Source of the DNA: CAZPHU01 sp964419255
Lineage (GTDB): Bacteria; Fibrobacterota; Chitinivibrionia; Chitinivibrionales; CAYFVL01
Reading direction: 5' to 3'
Assembly: GCA_964419255.1 (NCBI GenBank)
Contig: CAYQOU010000032.1
Coordinates: 1-44,150, forward strand
DNA length: 44,150 bases
Shown here: piece after piece, positions 1-9,452 of the stretch
How positions within the stretch are numbered: the first letter of the stretch is position 1
Layout: each line of letters starts with the position of its first letter
Position numbers and translations under genes: made by a program
The notes under the pieces: generated by a model
Database searches by the model: none
Told to the model about the DNA's origin: nothing
Seen by the model: the letters and a program-made list of their open reading frames with translations, nothing else

Positions 1-244
1 AGACATTGAAATTATGCCACTGCAGTTTCGCTCTGGCTTCACCTGAAAAGGACACCGGACTCGATCCACCGAACATGAGCGTACTCCGGACTTTACTTTC
101 CATATCATCCAGATTCATCTCGATCGTATCAAGCCGCGCCTGCTGCTCCTCAGATAAATCCTCTCCGTAAACACTTGTCCATCCCATGACAAGGGACAGG
201 CAAATGGCCACCGTTAGTTTGTAATGTTTTATTTGGCTCAACAA
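1..244 (-). CDS. Exported protein, N-terminal fragment (possible outer-membrane barrel)
   Basis: Only the first 81 residues are inside the window; the gene runs off the left edge. The reading frame opens at a TTG at 242-244, six bases after a GGAGG ribosome-binding site (251-255); a second TTG follows directly. The N-terminus has a lysine/histidine n-region, a hydrophobic core (LTVAICLSLVMG) and a likely cleavage near VYG-ED, so it is a signal peptide. The mature part begins with a short charged heptad-like helix (LSEEQQARLDTIEMNLDDMES) and then turns into SFSGEARAKLQWHNF, which has the alternating pattern of a first beta-barrel strand. A short coiled coil followed by a barrel is common in porin-like proteins, so an outer-membrane protein is the best guess. 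The family cannot be named from this fragment. Confidence 0.55.
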   Translation of the reverse strand, partial: MLSQIKHYKLTVAICLSLVMGWTSVYGEDLSEEQQARLDTIEMNLDDMESKVRSTLMFGGSSPVSFSGEARAKLQWHNFNV

Positions 245-493
245 AAATTACCTCCACTCCAATGGTGAGTGATAGTACCCTTTACAGTTAATAAGTCTCT
301 ATTCAAATTAGTGTGCTCCAATATACAACAGGTTCACCTGCTGAAAAGTAGTTTATCATTCGTGTTGCAAATATAGTTTTTTTAGCGTGAAGCTTTATAT
401 CATATTCTATTTTAAGAAGTTACCAAGATCGTTATACAGCATACAAATTAATGGTGGTATAACAATTATATCAATCACGAAACGGGTTTGTTT

Positions 494-520
494 AAAGCAC
501 CGTTCTTGAAACAGTGCTTT
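494..520 (-). terminator. Hairpin after the ABC-transporter operon
   Basis: AAAGCAC (494-500) and GTGCTTT (514-520) pair, and inner bases extend the stem to about 11 pairs with one G-T wobble around a five-base loop. It begins six bases past the stop of the last ABC gene. The U tract on the minus strand is poor, so it may be an inefficient terminator or an mRNA-stabilising hairpin. Confidence 0.5.
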
Positions 521-525
521 TTCGC

Positions 526-1317
526 CTATCGGGCAATCCATTCCTTGTTAATATCCGGAATATCGTCCAATAATTTGATAGTGTGTTGGTTCTTTGGTGC
601 TCCGGTTACTTCATCCGGAGTACCGTGTTCGATAATTTTACCCTTGTGCATGATAAAAATTCTATCGCTGACGTAATACGCTAAACCAATATCGTGTGTT
701 ATAAACACGATGGTCATCTTCAACTCTTCCTTGAGTTTCATCAGATAATCTAAAATATTCGCACGCACACAGGCATCAACCATACTGGTCGGCTCATCGG
801 CGATGAGAACACTTGGTCGAAGAATAAAAATCCTTGCCAGCAGCATGCGCTGCATCTGTCCCCCGGACAGCTCAAAGGGATATTTTCCTTCGATTTCCGG
901 CGGCTCAATATTTACAGCACGTAAGGCCCGATCAACACGCTCTTCCATCTCTGCCTTGGAAGGCTTTGTTTTCATGATTTTAAATGCATCCTTCAGCTGT
1001 GCCCTGATAGTAAAAAACTGATTGAAACAGCTGAAAGGGTCTTGAAAAACAACCTGTGCTTCGCGCCAGTGGTTGATCTGGTTTTCTATTTTTTTTCCTT
1101 TGTAAAGAAACTCGCCACTTGTAGGATCGTGAAGCTTCAGCATTATTTTTGCCAAAACGCTTTTGCCGCATCCCGATTCACCAACCAGTGAAACAATCTC
1201 CTGATCGGCAATCGAAAAGCTAACGTCATCGACAGCCATTACTTTTTTCTTACCATGGCCGAATATTTTCGTTACATTCCTGGCGTAAAAAACCGGTACA
1301 TCAGCTGGCGTATTCAC
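526..1317 (-). CDS. Opp/Dpp-type ABC transporter ATP-binding protein (DppF/OppF-like)
   Basis: 263-residue cytoplasmic ATPase subunit, the last gene of the importer operon. All nucleotide-binding motifs are intact: Walker A GESGCGKS (residues 46-53), Q-loop Gln92 (VFQD), signature LSGGQ (150-154), Walker B VLIADEP (170-176) and switch histidine in THD (208). It is shorter than typical OppF (about 320) and lacks the C-terminal cysteine-containing oligopeptide-transporter extension present in its partner. Its start overlaps the end of the upstream ATPase gene by 17 bases, which implies translational coupling. The two ATPases should form a heterodimer under the two permeases. The substrate could be peptides or oligosaccharides. 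Confidence 0.93.
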   Translation of the reverse strand: MNTPADVPVFYARNVTKIFGHGKKKVMAVDDVSFSIADQEIVSLVGESGCGKSVLAKIMLKLHDPTSGEFLYKGKKIENQINHWREAQVVFQDPFSCFNQFFTIRAQLKDAFKIMKTKPSKAEMEERVDRALRAVNIEPPEIEGKYPFELSGGQMQRMLLARIFILRPSVLIADEPTSMVDACVRANILDYLMKLKEELKMTIVFITHDIGLAYYVSDRIFIMHKGKIIEHGTPDEVTGAPKNQHTIKLLDDIPDINKEWIAR

Positions 1318-2347
1318 ATCTCACCTGCCTTTCAGCAACAATACGGATTTCCTGTTTTCGTTCCTTGCATTCCGGCCGGGCCTGGGGACACCGTTCGGCA
1401 AAACGACAGCCCTCAATCGGCTTTGCCAGATTTGGCGGAGCGCCCTCTATGGCAACCGGTTTTTTATCTTTCTGATTCGAATCGGCGCTCAACATTGCAC
1501 CCATCAACGCCTGCGTATATGGATGTCTCGGATCGAAAACGATCTGTTCGGTGGTTCCGACTTCGACAAACTCTCCCGCATACATGATTGCAATGCGATC
1601 AGCCACATGACGCAGCAGCGGAAGCTCATGAGTTATAAAAATCATACTCGAAAAGATTTTCTTTTCAAGCAGATCAAAGATCATTTTTATCACCTGCTTC
1701 TGAGTAGATACATCTAAAGCGGATGTCGGCTCATCGGCAATAACCACCTTTGGATTGAGCAGGGTAGATATTCCGATCACAGAACGCTGACGCATACCCG
1801 CTGTCAACTGGATAGGATAGGAATTAAGAACATAGTCCGCATCCATACCGATAAGCTGGAATCGGTCACGTAAACGCTGATAGATCTCTTTTCGATTTGA
1901 GTTGTTTTCGTGATCCGAAACCACATCGGCAGCAAGATCCTTTATTTTACGGGTAGGATTCAGTGAGTTGAATGCTCCCTGAGGAATCATTGCCACCTTT
2001 CTGCTCAAGACGTTTTTACGAATATCTTTTGCAGAGCGATTCATGATCGATTCACCGGCGACACGTACATCCCCCGATGTCGGAAAAAGCGGAGGGATTA
2101 TCAGCCCCATGCATCCGTTCACCAGAGTGGATTTTCCACACCCCGATTCACCCGCGATACCCAAGACTTCACCCTGTCCCATGGTAAAGGAGACACCGGA
2201 TACGGAATGGATTTTCTGGCCAAACCGAGTAAGATAGTGAAGGTGCAGATCATCTACTTCGAATATCGCACTTCCCTTTTCGGGGCGAATCTGCCGACCG
2301 ATCTTTTCTTTATTAACAGTTGATTGATTAGTTTCCGTTGTTGACAT
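1301..2347 (-). CDS. Opp/Dpp-type ABC transporter ATP-binding protein (DppD/OppD-like)
   Basis: 348-residue ATPase partner of the gene downstream. Walker A is GESGCGKS (66-73), Walker B VVIADEP (201-207), and the switch histidine is in FITHE (240). The C-terminus has the cysteine-bearing CRFAERCPQARPEC segment of the oligopeptide/dipeptide transporter C-terminal domain, which is typical of OppD/DppD. Oddly, the signature motif reads LTAGM (181-185) instead of LSGGQ/M, so one composite ATP site of the heterodimer may be impaired. The first 30 residues before the ABC domain are polar and probably unstructured. The upstream permease gene ends eight bases before this start. Confidence 0.93.
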   Translation of the reverse strand: MSTTETNQSTVNKEKIGRQIRPEKGSAIFEVDDLHLHYLTRFGQKIHSVSGVSFTMGQGEVLGIAGESGCGKSTLVNGCMGLIIPPLFPTSGDVRVAGESIMNRSAKDIRKNVLSRKVAMIPQGAFNSLNPTRKIKDLAADVVSDHENNSNRKEIYQRLRDRFQLIGMDADYVLNSYPIQLTAGMRQRSVIGISTLLNPKVVIADEPTSALDVSTQKQVIKMIFDLLEKKIFSSMIFITHELPLLRHVADRIAIMYAGEFVEVGTTEQIVFDPRHPYTQALMGAMLSADSNQKDKKPVAIEGAPPNLAKPIEGCRFAERCPQARPECKERKQEIRIVAERQVRCEYAS

Positions 2348-2355
2348 GTGTTCTC

Positions 2356-3192
2356 CTATTTACGCAGGCGCGGGTTAAAGACACCTTCCATAGAGGTGTT
2401 CAGAACATAAAATGAAAAAACGATAACCGTCACTAACAGAGCCGCAGGAATAAAAGCCCACCATGCTCCATCACCCAATGCCTCGTTATTCATAGCCTGT
2501 TGCAGGATAGTTCCAAGAGAAACGGTATCGTACGGTCCAAGCCCGATCATACTTATGGAAGCCTCCGAGAGGATTCCGGAAGCAGTCTGCATGATAAAAA
2601 CCATAAACACGTATGATAGAAGATATGGAATTATATGAACGAGCACTATTCCTAATGTGCTGTATCCGTTAACCCTCGCCAGAGATATGTGGTCACGACT
2701 CTTGACACTTGCCGCCTGGGCCCTGACCGCACGGGCACTCCATGTCCATCCGGTCGCACCAATGATTGCGGCAATGAGCGTCAGTGACCGCCCTTCCTTA
2801 AGAGTACTGCTGATCAGAATCAGAATGACAAACTGCGGGATAACAATAAACAGATTGGTTAACAGAGTGATTAGATCATCGATCCACCCGCCTTTAAATC
2901 CTGCATATACCCCCAGTAGAGTACCGGTGACCGTTGCGATTATCCCGGCAAGAAAACCGACGTACATCGAAGATCGGATCCCCTGAATCAGTTGTGAAAA
3001 CATATCTACACCAAGATGATCAGTCCCGAGAAAGTGTTCCGAAGAAGGAGGCATGTACGGCATACCAACACGAGATGAAATATCGACCTGATAAAAAAGT
3101 GGTACGACAAACGCGATCACCAACGTGAAGAGGAAAAGACCGATTCCTATAAGGAATGAAGGCGTTTTCAATAAATTTTTGAGTAATTTCAT
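2356..3192 (-). CDS. ABC transporter permease (DppC/OppC-like)
   Basis: 278-residue inner-membrane permease. It begins with the short N-terminal helix typical of DppC (OppC_N-like, about residues 12-32) followed by an HFLGTDHLGVDMFSQLIQG segment that matches the conserved lead-in of this family. The binding-protein-dependent transport domain (about 75-275) has around five further membrane segments, with an EAA-loop-like stretch near ARVNGYSTLGIVLVHIIP. It is separated from the preceding permease gene by three bases. It should pair with the DppB-like protein to form the translocation channel. Confidence 0.92.
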   Translation of the reverse strand: MKLLKNLLKTPSFLIGIGLFLFTLVIAFVVPLFYQVDISSRVGMPYMPPSSEHFLGTDHLGVDMFSQLIQGIRSSMYVGFLAGIIATVTGTLLGVYAGFKGGWIDDLITLLTNLFIVIPQFVILILISSTLKEGRSLTLIAAIIGATGWTWSARAVRAQAASVKSRDHISLARVNGYSTLGIVLVHIIPYLLSYVFMVFIMQTASGILSEASISMIGLGPYDTVSLGTILQQAMNNEALGDGAWWAFIPAALLVTVIVFSFYVLNTSMEGVFNPRLRK

Positions 3193-3195
3193 AAG

Positions 3196-4260
3196 TTATC
3201 CCTTTTGCCCTGCTTTAACGCGTGGATCAAGAAAACCGATCAAGATGTCTACACTGAAATTCATCAGAAGTACAGAAACGGTTATAATAAGAGTACACCC
3301 TTGAATGAGGGGATAATCATTTCCCTGAATAGCAGTTAATACAGCCATTCCAATACCCGGATAGGAAAAGATCATCTCAGTTATTATTTGTCCACCGATC
3401 ATCATACCCAGAGATAGAGCAAGCCCGGTGAGCTGCGGCAACATCGCGTTTCTAAAGGTATAGAACAGTATTTTGTTCTCGTTTATTCCCAACCATTTCG
3501 CATACTTAATGTAATCGGTTCCCAGCTCATATATGCACATCGAACGCATACCAATGGCCTGTCCTCCGGCCAGGATTAAGAACACCGACAGAAAGGGAAG
3601 TAAATAGTGGTACGCAAAACTTGCAATGAATGTAAGGTTAAACCCTGGGATCAATCCACCAGCGTAAGCTCCCACCGCAGGAAAAATCTCCCACACGACA
3701 GAAAACTGGTACATTAACAACATGCCGAAAGCAAAGAACGGAATGGAGCTGGCCAGAAGTGCCAGAGGGAACAGGATTTTGTCAAACATACCTCTTCGAT
3801 AGGCAGCCAGTGCCCCGAGGACGTTTCCGATGATCCACCCGAAGATAATGGTTGGCACCTGCAATGCCAGCGTCCAGGGAAGGCTTTCCTTCATTATGTC
3901 GGATACTTTTTTAGGATAGTTGAGAAACGATGTTCCCAGGTCCCCTCTTATAACTTTAAACAGGTAATTAAAAAACTGCTTGTATGAGGGTGTTTCTATC
4001 GGCTTGCCATCCTCTCCACGAACAATCGCGCCGTCTTTATTGACCTCGACAAGCCCGAATTCCTTGAGATAGGCTTCTTCCTTCTCCTTGGCGGATTTTG
4101 TGTCAAGACCAGCTCCGATTCGCGACATGACAATGTCGATCGGATTACCTTCCCCGAGACGAGGAAGGTAAAAGTTTGCGGTAATCGCCACCAGAAAGGT
4201 AAGGATGTACCATCCGGCACGATGCAGGATATACCTCAGTGTAGGATATTGCTTCAGCAT
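3196..4260 (-). CDS. ABC transporter permease (DppB/OppB-like)
   Basis: 354-residue inner-membrane permease, second gene of the operon after the binding protein. It has an N-terminal membrane segment (about 12-30), a roughly 90-residue extracytoplasmic loop containing FKVIRGDLGTSFLNYP, a hallmark of the DppB family, and a C-terminal permease domain with about five helices and an EAA-like loop (YAKWLGINENKILFYTFRNAMLPQ). The loop after the first helix carries an inserted charged stretch (VEVNKDGAIVRGEDGKPIE) that makes it longer than in Escherichia coli DppB. Seventeen bases separate it from the binding-protein gene. Confidence 0.92.
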   Translation of the reverse strand: MLKQYPTLRYILHRAGWYILTFLVAITANFYLPRLGEGNPIDIVMSRIGAGLDTKSAKEKEEAYLKEFGLVEVNKDGAIVRGEDGKPIETPSYKQFFNYLFKVIRGDLGTSFLNYPKKVSDIMKESLPWTLALQVPTIIFGWIIGNVLGALAAYRRGMFDKILFPLALLASSIPFFAFGMLLMYQFSVVWEIFPAVGAYAGGLIPGFNLTFIASFAYHYLLPFLSVFLILAGGQAIGMRSMCIYELGTDYIKYAKWLGINENKILFYTFRNAMLPQLTGLALSLGMMIGGQIITEMIFSYPGIGMAVLTAIQGNDYPLIQGCTLIITVSVLLMNFSVDILIGFLDPRVKAGQKG

Positions 4261-4277
4261 GAATTCTCCTTATTTTT

Positions 4278-6092
4278 TCAATGGGTAGAACTGATTTCCC
4301 AGAGAATATTTGTTCCGACACCAAAACAGGGAACCTGAGGCGGTGCGTATGGATTTTCTTCCGTGGGAAAATTCTCCCAGTGTTTGACGCTAAACTCGTA
4401 AAACTGCTCGGGAAGATAGGCAAGCGGCAGTGATACCTGCTCCTGCATAAAGATTTTATTGAGTTCCCGATAGGCAGCCTTGCGCTCCTGCTCATCGGTA
4501 AGAGTCGGAATGAGGTTCATCAGAGAATCGACCGCGGGATTGTAATTATCCGCGTCGGGATTGTTGTATCGTCCCTGGTTCTCATTCATTCTTTCACCAA
4601 CGGGCTGCCAGTTACGAGACGACATAACGGATTCAAACCTCGACCAGGGCTTTGAAGGAGTTACTGTTGGTGACGGTTTATGCATCAGCAGATCGAAATT
4701 ACCGGAGGGCATTGCCTGCCAGTATAATGCAGCATCAACCGCTCCTTTACGAGCATCGATACCAGCCTCGCGCATTCCTTTAACAGCAATACTTACCATT
4801 GATTCCCAGTCTGTCCATCCGGCAGGCAGTTTGATTTCCAGAGAAGGAAGCTTTTCACCCTTGGAGTTTTCCATGTGAGAAAGCTCTCCATTTACGAAAA
4901 CCGACTTGTATCCTGCATCAGCGAGTGTCTTTTTCGCTTTCTCAAGATCATAATAGGCCCCGTATTTCTCGACATCCTCTTCGGAGTAATATTCCTTTTC
5001 GATACCAAACGGTAAAATGAGACCGCCTTTTAGCTCAGGGCTGTACCCCGAAACAGCCAGCTCTCTGATATCTTGATAATTGATTGCAAAGGCCATAGCG
5101 CGACGGAATGCCGGATCAGATAGCGGCTCTTTTGTACAATTGATCATCATCATGGGAATAGTAGCAGGAACAAAATACGGCTCTTTGCTATACCATGTTT
5201 TTACACCGTTTTTGGCTTTCATCCAGATACGCGGAATAAATGTGGAGGATACATCGAGGTTACCATTCTGCAGAGAGGTGCTGAATGCATCATTACTCTT
5301 GTAAATTGGGTGGATAAGATACTGTGGTTTGGGCATTTTGCCATCATGCAACGCTTCATTACCCCAGTAATCATCACGACGTTTGAGAACGATCTTCTGG
5401 TTTGAGTAGTTCAGAAGATTATATGGTCCTGAGACAACAGGATTCTTATCTACCTTCTCTTTTTGCAGTTCCGAAAAGCTTCCATCGTATGATGCCAGCT
5501 TTTTTGAGAATACATGTTCGGGAACGATTCTGATCGCCTGCAGAAGATCCATCACACCCAGAGGATTGTTTCTGTCCTCTTTATTGACTATGAATTTGAC
5601 CTGCTCAACCTGAGCACTGTCCTCGCCATCAACAATTGTATCTACAACAACGTCAGATATGAAATCCCAGACATACCCTGTGGGCGAATTCGAATACTTC
5701 TTACCAAGGTTAAACGTAAACAATACATCGTTGGCCGTCAGCGGAGTTCCATCGCTCCATTTTGCCGCCGGGTTCATCTTTACCGATATTAAATCGTTTG
5801 TTTGTTCATGTAACTCTGCAAGAAGAGGTTCGGTTTCTCCGGAAAGTGAATTGAAAACCACAAGCGGCTCATACATCAGGTTGTAGTTTCCCCCGACCGG
5901 AAACGCCGGCCAGTCACTCAACGGGTTAAACGTGTTCGGCTCTCCCCATTGAATGCCTGCCATATATATGGTCTCCTCGCGAGCAAAACCAACACCTTCG
6001 CCACCGTCCTTGTTTGACTGGCACGACATCAGACCAACAACCATCGCACTTACCAGAACGGCCTTCAGCTTAATTGAGCGCACTAATCTCAT
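4278..6092 (-). CDS. ABC transporter substrate-binding lipoprotein (family 5, cluster C)
   Basis: 604-residue extracytoplasmic binding protein, first gene of the importer operon. The signal peptide ends in the lipobox LMSC with lipidated Cys24, then a polar linker. The body is a family-5 solute-binding domain: the early stretch ending LMYEPLVVFNSLSGE and the KWSDGTPLTANDVLFTF segment are characteristic. Family 5 proteins bind peptides, nickel or oligosaccharides. The opening GIQWGEPNTFNPLSDWP resembles the sugar-binding branch known from Thermotoga and cellulolytic bacteria, so beta-linked oligosaccharides are a real alternative to peptides. A purine-rich AAAGGGGA precedes the ATG. Convergent evidence from the four downstream genes makes the transporter assignment firm; the ligand is inferred only. 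Confidence 0.92.
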   Translation of the reverse strand: MRLVRSIKLKAVLVSAMVVGLMSCQSNKDGGEGVGFAREETIYMAGIQWGEPNTFNPLSDWPAFPVGGNYNLMYEPLVVFNSLSGETEPLLAELHEQTNDLISVKMNPAAKWSDGTPLTANDVLFTFNLGKKYSNSPTGYVWDFISDVVVDTIVDGEDSAQVEQVKFIVNKEDRNNPLGVMDLLQAIRIVPEHVFSKKLASYDGSFSELQKEKVDKNPVVSGPYNLLNYSNQKIVLKRRDDYWGNEALHDGKMPKPQYLIHPIYKSNDAFSTSLQNGNLDVSSTFIPRIWMKAKNGVKTWYSKEPYFVPATIPMMMINCTKEPLSDPAFRRAMAFAINYQDIRELAVSGYSPELKGGLILPFGIEKEYYSEEDVEKYGAYYDLEKAKKTLADAGYKSVFVNGELSHMENSKGEKLPSLEIKLPAGWTDWESMVSIAVKGMREAGIDARKGAVDAALYWQAMPSGNFDLLMHKPSPTVTPSKPWSRFESVMSSRNWQPVGERMNENQGRYNNPDADNYNPAVDSLMNLIPTLTDEQERKAAYRELNKIFMQEQVSLPLAYLPEQFYEFSVKHWENFPTEENPYAPPQVPCFGVGTNILWEISSTH

Positions 6093-6863
6093 CCTTGTCC
6101 CCTTTGCAGGTTTCTTATATTGATACGTTAACTTTACCGTTTGACAATTTTAAAATAATTCCAATGAAAAATATCAAATGGTCGAAAACTTAGCAAAACA
6201 ATTTCGATTAAAATAGTTTTCGGCAGATCATGACACCCCGGATAACTCTCTGCTTCGGAAAAATTGTGACACTTTCCCTGGGAAAACAAATGCCTCCAGG
6301 CAAAATATCCACATAAACCCTCGCCCCACTTGCACGGCCCCAGGCATTATCCTCCAAAACATCGGTTTTCAAAATATAAGCGAGAAGGTGAAGAGAAGGC
6401 AATTATGTAACGAGGAAAAAAAGCAAACGCACCGTGATTAATTGTGTTCCCTCCAATATATGCCTCTAGTATTGACGCAAATACCATGGCGATTTATCAC
6501 CACAAACTGGCATACCCCTGCCAGTAAAATCCCCCTATGCCGTTAGTGCCTGTTTTCAATGTCAGGTTCACTGACCTTGTGCCAAAAACAACGGCTGGAA
6601 TTTGACCACCAGGAGGTGTTTCTACCATACCGACTAAATATGTCAAAGCGCTTGCGCGAAATATAAACAATACTATAGTATATGTATATATATTATAGAG
6701 CGCTATAAGTGAAATGTGTAGATGAAGCGTGGGTAGTTAAGCACTTAAATTGTTTTTCGGCGCTTCTCCTGTGAATGCTGACAAACACCCTCTGAGAAGC
6801 GGCAATTATTAAGCATTCTCTCTTGCATGATGCATCTGAAATTTTCTTTTTAAAGGCTCGCAT
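6093..6863. promoter_or_regulatory. Divergent control region between ABC operon and sensor-phosphatase
   Basis: This is 771 bases with no convincing gene. Visible elements are a candidate minus-strand promoter (TTGTCA at 6142-6147, 16-base spacer, TATCAA at 6120-6125), a perfect hairpin ACTGGCA/TGCCAGT at 6506-6525, a GTCAG/CTGAC hairpin near 6560, the palindrome AAGCGCTT at 6646-6653, a very AT-rich stretch at 6660-6715, and an eight-base inverted repeat CGCTTCTC/GAGAAGCG at 6761-6801 in what would be the leader of the plus-strand gene. A short minus-strand ORF at 6208-6402 has no support. Confidence 0.45.
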
Positions 6864-9452
6864 GTGAAAAACCAAACACCGACCACTAAAAATGCCACCA
6901 CAGACAATTCTCCGAATTCTTCGTCTCGCATGAAAATTGGATTGCTGGTTGAAGGAGTCGAAGGGGTTTATCAATCCGATATATTCAAGGGCATTTCCCT
7001 GACACTCGCCAATAACAATGTCGAGTTGCTTTGTTTTTCAGGAGGTAGCCTTCGAACATCACCCTCCAATCAGTTTGAACATCAACGAAACCGGGCATAC
7101 GAGCTTGCCTTCCAATATCCCCTTGATGGAATCATAATATTCGGGTCCCTGGGAAATTTCGTAGATGCCGATGAGTTTCAGAAATTTATTGACCGGTTCA
7201 GTTCACTGCCGATCATTACTGTCGGCACTGTATTCGAAGACATTCCAGGTATTCAATTTGATAACAGGCACGGTATCGAGCTTCTCGCAGAACATCTCAT
7301 CACTACACATAATTGTAGTCGCTTTGCTTTTATCCAGGGCCCCCGCAACAACATAGAAGCCCGGATACGTTGGAAGGCGTTTTCCGAATCGCTGTCTCGC
7401 TTCAACATCTCCATAGACGACAACCTTGTCCTGAGTGGAGATTTTGGCCGCCCCAGCGGATATCGGCTCACCGCTCAACACCTGTGCAGCCAGTGGCGCA
7501 ATTTGGACGCAATTGTATGCGCAAACGATAACATTGCCCTGGGAGCTATAGAAGCATTGGAAGAGGCAAATATTCGTGTCCCCTACCAACTCATAGTGAC
7601 CGGCTTCGATGGTATCGCAGAGGGCCGATGCAGTATTCCACGGCTGACAACGGTAGTCCAGCCTCTTTTCGAACTCGGAAGCAAAGCGGCCTTGCAGCTA
7701 ATCGATATGATCCAGGGAAACCAGACACCAAAGCACAGCCAACTCCCCGCGCTTCTGGATATTCAGCAATCCTGCGGTTGCCTCTTTAGTGCGGCAGGGG
7801 TGAGCGAACTTGCCACACCGCATACCTCCGAGTTTCATGTCGACAAGGAACAATATGACCGAATCATTGAGAATGCCCTCTCTTATCTACCCTGTGAATA
7901 CCAGGGTATAAGTGCGCAGCAGACTACCCTCTGGATCGAACGACTCCTGGATGGACTCATCGATGAGCTTGAACATAAGAAACCAAAGATCTTTTTGCGC
8001 AGGCTTGATGAAACGCTCCGAGATGTTATCAGGGCAGGCAATGATCCATTCGACTGGCAGAATGTTCTCCATAGCTTCCGCCGTTCTCTTGTTGAAAACG
8101 GTACGGTAAGTGCCGATATGCAGATGCAATCTATCCATGCGCATCTGGCCAGCGCTCAGATCTTTGTGGGTGACGCGGCACAAAGGTATCAGGCTGCCAG
8201 CAGATACCGATACATAAGAGAATCTTTTCTCATGCGTGAATTTGGCCAAAGCCTTGCGACCGCAACCGCTCGCGATGAACTGCTTGATGTACTCACACGA
8301 TATGTACCACAATTACCGGTCGAAAGCTGTATCATCGTTGCGGATTTGGGAAATAATCATACCACAGAAAAGAAAATCATTTATGCATTCGACAGGGAAG
8401 GACGCTTCTCTTCCGAAGACTCCAACAGGACCTTTTCCCGCGGTGAGCTACTACCCGCTGACATCCATGGCCGTCTGCAAAATCTCACACAGGTGGTTGA
8501 AATTCTGAGTTTCAGGGATGAGGCTATCGGGTATCTGGTTATATCATCCTCCCACCACGACAGTTCCATCTTCTCGGTTATACGCGACCAGCTCAGCAGC
8601 GCCTTAAAAAGCATCGATCTCTTTACTACACTCCGTAAACAAGCCGACGATCTGACTATCGCTCACAGCCAACTTCTTAAACTAAGGGCTCAAGAGCAAG
8701 AGTACCTTGAGGCGGTCAAGCGGGAAATGAATCTGGCGCGCCATATACAATCAGATTTTCTTCCCAAGGATATACCAGTCTTCAAAAACTGGGATATAGC
8801 ATTCCATTTTAAACCTGCTCTGGAAGTAGCCGGCGACTTCTATGATATATTCTCGCTGCCTGAAAATCGTGCCGGCTTTGTCATCGCCGATGTCTGCGGT
8901 AAGAGTATCGGGGCGGCACTGTTTATGTCTCTGATTCGCAGTCTGCTACGTGCATTGAGTGAGCAGACGGAAGGCACGAATGTCCTGCAGACCGTATCCG
9001 CGGTAAATGATTACATCATGCGCAATCATCACCATGACGGACCCTACCTTTTTGCTACGCTGTTTTATGGTGTCCTTTCAATAGACACCGGCGAACTCTG
9101 TTACATAAATGCGGGTCATCAGCCGCCAATCATCGTTAATGGCAGTAAGATCAAGCACCACCTTTCACCGACCGGCCTGGCTGTTGGACTTCAACATGGA
9201 ACTCAATTCGGGATCGGTAATCTTGTACTGCAAAAAGGCGATCTTCTGTTCGCATTCACCGATGGGGTCAATGAAGCTCAAAATGCAGCAGGCGAATTGT
9301 TTGGAAAACCGAACACATTCGAGGCTCTGTGCCGCAATACCGATTCTGCTCAATCGGCCATAACCGGTGTCTACAGGGCAGTCGAAGACCACCTCAAAGG
9401 TGCACCCTGCAACGACGATATTACCATGGTTGCCCTCAAAAAGAATGGGTAA
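6864..9452 (+). CDS. LacI-type periplasmic-binding-like sensor fused to SpoIIE/PP2C phosphatase
   Basis: 862 residues starting at GTG (or ATG at residue 23). Residues about 23-310 form a LacI/ribose-binding-protein fold: KIGLLVEG strand, DGIIIFGS, a CANDNIALGAIEAL helix and VTGFDGI, but there is no N-terminal helix-turn-helix and no signal peptide, so it senses in the cytoplasm. Residues about 320-590 are a helical/GAF-like region beginning after a CGC motif, then a coiled coil (590-625). Residues about 630-862 are a SpoIIE-type PP2C phosphatase with the metal-binding aspartates in AGDFYD, ADVCGKS, FTDGVNE and DDITMV all present. Such phosphatases normally dephosphorylate anti-sigma-antagonist (STAS) proteins; none is encoded here. 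It is divergent from the ABC importer, suggesting it reports that importer's ligand. Confidence 0.88.
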   Translation: MKNQTPTTKNATTDNSPNSSSRMKIGLLVEGVEGVYQSDIFKGISLTLANNNVELLCFSGGSLRTSPSNQFEHQRNRAYELAFQYPLDGIIIFGSLGNFVDADEFQKFIDRFSSLPIITVGTVFEDIPGIQFDNRHGIELLAEHLITTHNCSRFAFIQGPRNNIEARIRWKAFSESLSRFNISIDDNLVLSGDFGRPSGYRLTAQHLCSQWRNLDAIVCANDNIALGAIEALEEANIRVPYQLIVTGFDGIAEGRCSIPRLTTVVQPLFELGSKAALQLIDMIQGNQTPKHSQLPALLDIQQSCGCLFSAAGVSELATPHTSEFHVDKEQYDRIIENALSYLPCEYQGISAQQTTLWIERLLDGLIDELEHKKPKIFLRRLDETLRDVIRAGNDPFDWQNVLHSFRRSLVENGTVSADMQMQSIHAHLASAQIFVGDAAQRYQAASRYRYIRESFLMREFGQSLATATARDELLDVLTRYVPQLPVESCIIVADLGNNHTTEKKIIYAFDREGRFSSEDSNRTFSRGELLPADIHGRLQNLTQVVEILSFRDEAIGYLVISSSHHDSSIFSVIRDQLSSALKSIDLFTTLRKQADDLTIAHSQLLKLRAQEQEYLEAVKREMNLARHIQSDFLPKDIPVFKNWDIAFHFKPALEVAGDFYDIFSLPENRAGFVIADVCGKSIGAALFMSLIRSLLRALSEQTEGTNVLQTVSAVNDYIMRNHHHDGPYLFATLFYGVLSIDTGELCYINAGHQPPIIVNGSKIKHHLSPTGLAVGLQHGTQFGIGNLVLQKGDLLFAFTDGVNEAQNAAGELFGKPNTFEALCRNTDSAQSAITGVYRAVEDHLKGAPCNDDITMVALKKNG

